This document shows, one piece after another, positions 4,739 through 5,134 of a DNA stretch of 5,134 nt. This DNA comes from Planctomycetota bacterium (GTDB lineage Bacteria > Planctomycetota > PLA2 > JAEUHO01), in assembly GCA_029213105.1 (NCBI GenBank), contig JARGNS010000298.1, forward strand, positions 1-5,134, in the 5' to 3' direction. How positions within the stretch are numbered: position 1 is the first letter of the stretch; the number at the start of each line of letters is the position of its first letter. The translations under genes and the position numbers were made by a program. The notes beneath the pieces are model-generated. The model did not search any database. It worked only from the letters and a program-made list of their open reading frames with translations, and was not told the origin of the DNA.

Positions 4739-5134
4739 CTAGCGAATCGGTACGAACGCCCGGCGCGTCAACACCAGGACGCTGCCCTGGGACCGCCAGA
4801 CGAGGTCGGTTCCCGCCTCCAACCGGATGGCCTCCAACACGTCGAAGAGGGCGGCGTCCGACATGGCGAGCTTCCCCAGGACCTTCTGGGTCGTGGCCTC
4901 TCCGAGGCGCGGATCCAGCATGAGATTGTGACCCGTCTGGATCTGCAGCGTCTTGAGGGCGTCCGCGACGGTGACGCCGTCCAGGGTCACGGAGACCTTC
5001 GCGGCGCGCAGTGCACGGGCGAGCTCCGGCGCGATGTCGGGCTTCGCCGCGTGCGCGCGCATGGAGGTGAGGGCTGCGTCGACGCGAGCGTGCACCGACG
5101 GGGCCGCGCGCGCGATCAGGATCCCGTTGCGCCC
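4739..5134 (-). CDS. STN (secretin/TonB short N-terminal) domain protein, C-terminal part
   Basis: The minus-strand frame is open from the right edge to a TAG at 4741-4739, giving 131 visible residues. A GTG at 5095 is a possible start, but the coding-like frame continues upstream of it, so the gene is treated as 5'-truncated. Visible residues 4-26 (ILIARAAPSVHARVDAAL) resemble the end of a secretin-type N domain, with the usual V-H-x-x-V-x-x-x-L pattern. Residues 47-122 match an STN domain: VSVTLDGVTVADALKTL, then QTGHNLMLDP, then a strand, then AALFDVLEAI and a final strand SQGSVLVLT. STN domains occur at the N-terminal, periplasmic end of secretins and TonB-dependent receptors. Here the STN is at the very C-terminus with nothing after VPIR, so no outer-membrane barrel follows. 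A periplasmic or envelope role is inferred. Confidence 0.75.
   Translation of the reverse strand, partial: GRNGILIARAAPSVHARVDAALTSMRAHAAKPDIAPELARALRAAKVSVTLDGVTVADALKTLQIQTGHNLMLDPRLGEATTQKVLGKLAMSDAALFDVLEAIRLEAGTDLVWRSQGSVLVLTRRAFVPIR

Noticed and set aside
1..5134. CRISPR arrays, tRNA/rRNA genes, insertion sequences, defence or retron-like elements
   Set aside because: No regularly spaced repeats, cloverleaf, transposase or reverse-transcriptase motifs, or terminal repeats were seen on either strand.

Overview
This is a G+C-rich bacterial window, roughly two thirds G+C by eye, with strong G/C bias at third codon positions. Long shadow reading frames are therefore common and were discounted. 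It carries nine genes or gene fragments, no RNA genes, and no mobile-element or CRISPR signatures. The host is most likely Gram-negative. Two features suggest Planctomycetota or a similar lineage: a secreted protein with repeated Gly-Lys-Thr-Lys...Cys modules, and a short STN (secretin N-terminal) domain ending a protein with no visible secretin channel. That placement is an inference from protein style and is weakly held.

Plus strand, 1-3851. The window opens in the C-terminal end of a DoxX/DUF417-like small membrane protein. It is followed by a complete YihY/BrkB-family membrane protein (266-1126). A 132-bp gap holds a small hairpin and a perfect 7-bp inverted repeat, TGTGCAA-N5-TTGCACA, the best operator candidate in the window. 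Next come a membrane-anchored 175-residue protein of unknown function carrying three diverged copies of a P-x-F-x-x-[SG]-S-K-S motif (1259-1786) and, 27 bp later, a fatty-acid hydroxylase/sterol desaturase superfamily membrane di-iron enzyme (1814-2653). After a 119-bp gap lie a 4-oxalocrotonate-tautomerase-like protein (2773-2976), which lacks both canonical arginines, and a secreted protein with a duplicated Cys-containing module (3042-3851).

Minus strand, 5134-3859. Three leftward genes follow: the C-terminal part of an STN-domain protein running off the right edge (stop at 4739), a possible tiny two-helix membrane protein (4649-4452), and an unrecognised soluble helical protein with a GTG start (4377-3859). 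The last converges on the secreted-protein gene with only 7 bp between stop codons.

No pathway links all these genes. Most are envelope-related: three membrane proteins on the plus strand, one tethered motif-repeat protein, one secreted protein and one STN protein. No complete new system can be demonstrated. The points most worth following are the triple SKS motif, the arginine-less tautomerase, the duplicated secreted module and the palindrome upstream of the SKS/hydroxylase pair.
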